From Chrysoperla carnea (taxonomy: Eukaryota; Arthropoda; Insecta; Neuroptera; Chrysopidae): a stretch of 64,000 nucleotides of DNA. The stretch lies in assembly GCF_905475395.1 (NCBI RefSeq), contig NC_058340.1, forward strand, positions 59,064,181-59,128,180, given 5' to 3'. This document shows, piece by piece, positions 62,895 to 64,000 of this stretch. Positions within the stretch are counted from its first letter, which is position 1; each line of letters begins with the position of its first letter. The notes below the pieces were generated by a model. It saw only the letters and a program-made list of their open reading frames with translations, did not search any database and had not been told where the DNA came from. The position numbers and the translations under genes are program-made.

Positions 62895-64000
62895 TGTCTA
62901 TTTTGTGATATTGTTAACGAATATTTTGTCTGTTTTGACATAATATCTTAATACGAGGTAAGTAAAATTGTTTTATTTTCCAATTATTGTAATTTGAAGA
63001 GGTTAATTCTTTGAATGGATGAGACCATCAACATGGAATGATCCTTAATAAGAGTATAATTTCATTCATACAGGGTGTTATTTAAAAACATAATTAATAC
63101 ATTTATTGAAGAAATAGCAGATTGTAGTTTTTGCACGATTTCTTTTATATTTCATATCTATTCAGAAATACTTTTGTTGCCTTTACATAATTACGGGGAT
63201 AAATATATATAAAATGCCCTACACCATATTTTTTATTTTTAATATATATTTTTATTATATAAAAATTAAAAATATATATGTAATTAGTCGATTATTTTCG
63301 ATATACTAGAAAGCTAAAAACTGTGTTTTGAGCAGACCTGAGTTTTTTGCACTCTAAAATATATATATTATCACATAACTGAACACATCGTAAAATGGAT
63401 TTGCAAATATTTTTGTCCTATTTAAAACAAAAAACTAACAAAATGAATTTACATACATATTTTATCCCTATATCCACATAACTTTGTATATTTATACGAC
63501 TAGTTGCAGCAAATTCCATTCAAAATTATGAATCAATTACCTTAAAAATGGCGTTTACTTGAATGAACCTGTTTGTTTGATTAAAAATTGCGGAATGTAT
63601 TCGTTTAAAATTTTTTTAAATTCAAATTTGAAATCTCACAAAACAAATAAACAAATTGGTTGATTTTTTTTTAAATGAAATCTTTGGTAACAACTTTCCC
63701 TTTTTGTAAAAGAAAACTTGTTAATTTTCCCTTTTCCATTACCTTCGTGAGAAGTCTTTTCTCAAATATGTGGTTTATGAAAATACTATCACAAACCAAA
63801 CTCATTGACAATAATTGAGAACAAGAAAATGATTTATGTGAACTTTTTAAAGCTTAGTATATTTTACTTAAATCTTTTCAAATTAGATTTAAGTAAGGGA
63901 GTACATTTTTGTTTAATATTTAAGTTTTATTCTTATCACATCTATTGTTTCTCTAGGAATATATAAATTTTACTCAAAATATTTTCTAATCTCTACCATA

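Larger units (their letters stand above)
58640..64000. other. very AT-rich, T-rich stretch without recognised gene
   Basis: No exon is supportable. The two 68-bp direct repeats (60.5 and 62.8 kb), a short (GT)n near 60019 and many T runs are the only structure. If the candidate exon at 58308 is real, part of this could be a long 3' UTR. Confidence 0.4.

Noticed and set aside
1..64000. CRISPR arrays, operons, bacterial or viral modules
   Set aside because: No spaced identical repeats, no ribosome-binding-site-led gene strings and no recognisable viral or bacterial proteins. Spliced genes and SINEs show eukaryotic nuclear DNA.

Overview
The window is strongly AT-rich nuclear DNA of a eukaryote, almost certainly an insect. 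It has spliced genes with GT-AG introns, AATAAA polyadenylation signals, a tRNA-derived SINE family, many small inverted-repeat elements and dispersed repeats of the kind common in insect genomes. Nothing bacterial, viral or organellar was recognised. I cannot name the order from sequence alone.

Recognised genes. (1) A secreted chymotrypsin-fold serine protease on the + strand (23372-26566, three exons, 263 aa) with an intact catalytic triad but Asn in place of the trypsin specificity Asp. (2) On the - strand, the first two coding exons of an RNA 5'-triphosphatase of the DUSP11/PIR1 family (48070-49332); its catalytic exons were not found. (3) On the - strand, a complete DPCD gene (50019-50749, three exons, 201 aa), a ciliary-assembly protein. 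(4) On the + strand, divergent from DPCD, a complete spermine/polyamine oxidase (51994-54777, four exons, 547 aa). The last three form a compact cluster of about 7 kb. I see no evidence that the four genes work in one pathway. Weak exon candidates lie at 36475-36663(-), 37768-37854(-), 58308-58379(+) and 8878-8991(+).

Everything else is intergenic or intronic sequence dominated by repeats. There are three copies of a roughly 300-bp tRNA-Leu-like SINE (7.0, 10.7 and 21.4 kb), two of them with clean target-site duplications. There are two copies of a DNA-transposon-like family (6.1 and 34.2 kb), the second with a decayed reading frame. There are several foldback elements (24.4, 31.2, 31.9, 40.1 and 49.7 kb), MITE-like elements at 39.2, 44.5 and 45.6 kb, and three dispersed repeat families.

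The most notable structures are a near-perfect 311-bp palindrome starting 23 bp downstream of the DPCD stop codon and likely providing its poly(A) signal, a foldback element just upstream of protease exon 2, and a 72-nt hairpin at 42.8 kb. The right end (58.6-64 kb) and several other long stretches show no recognisable gene.
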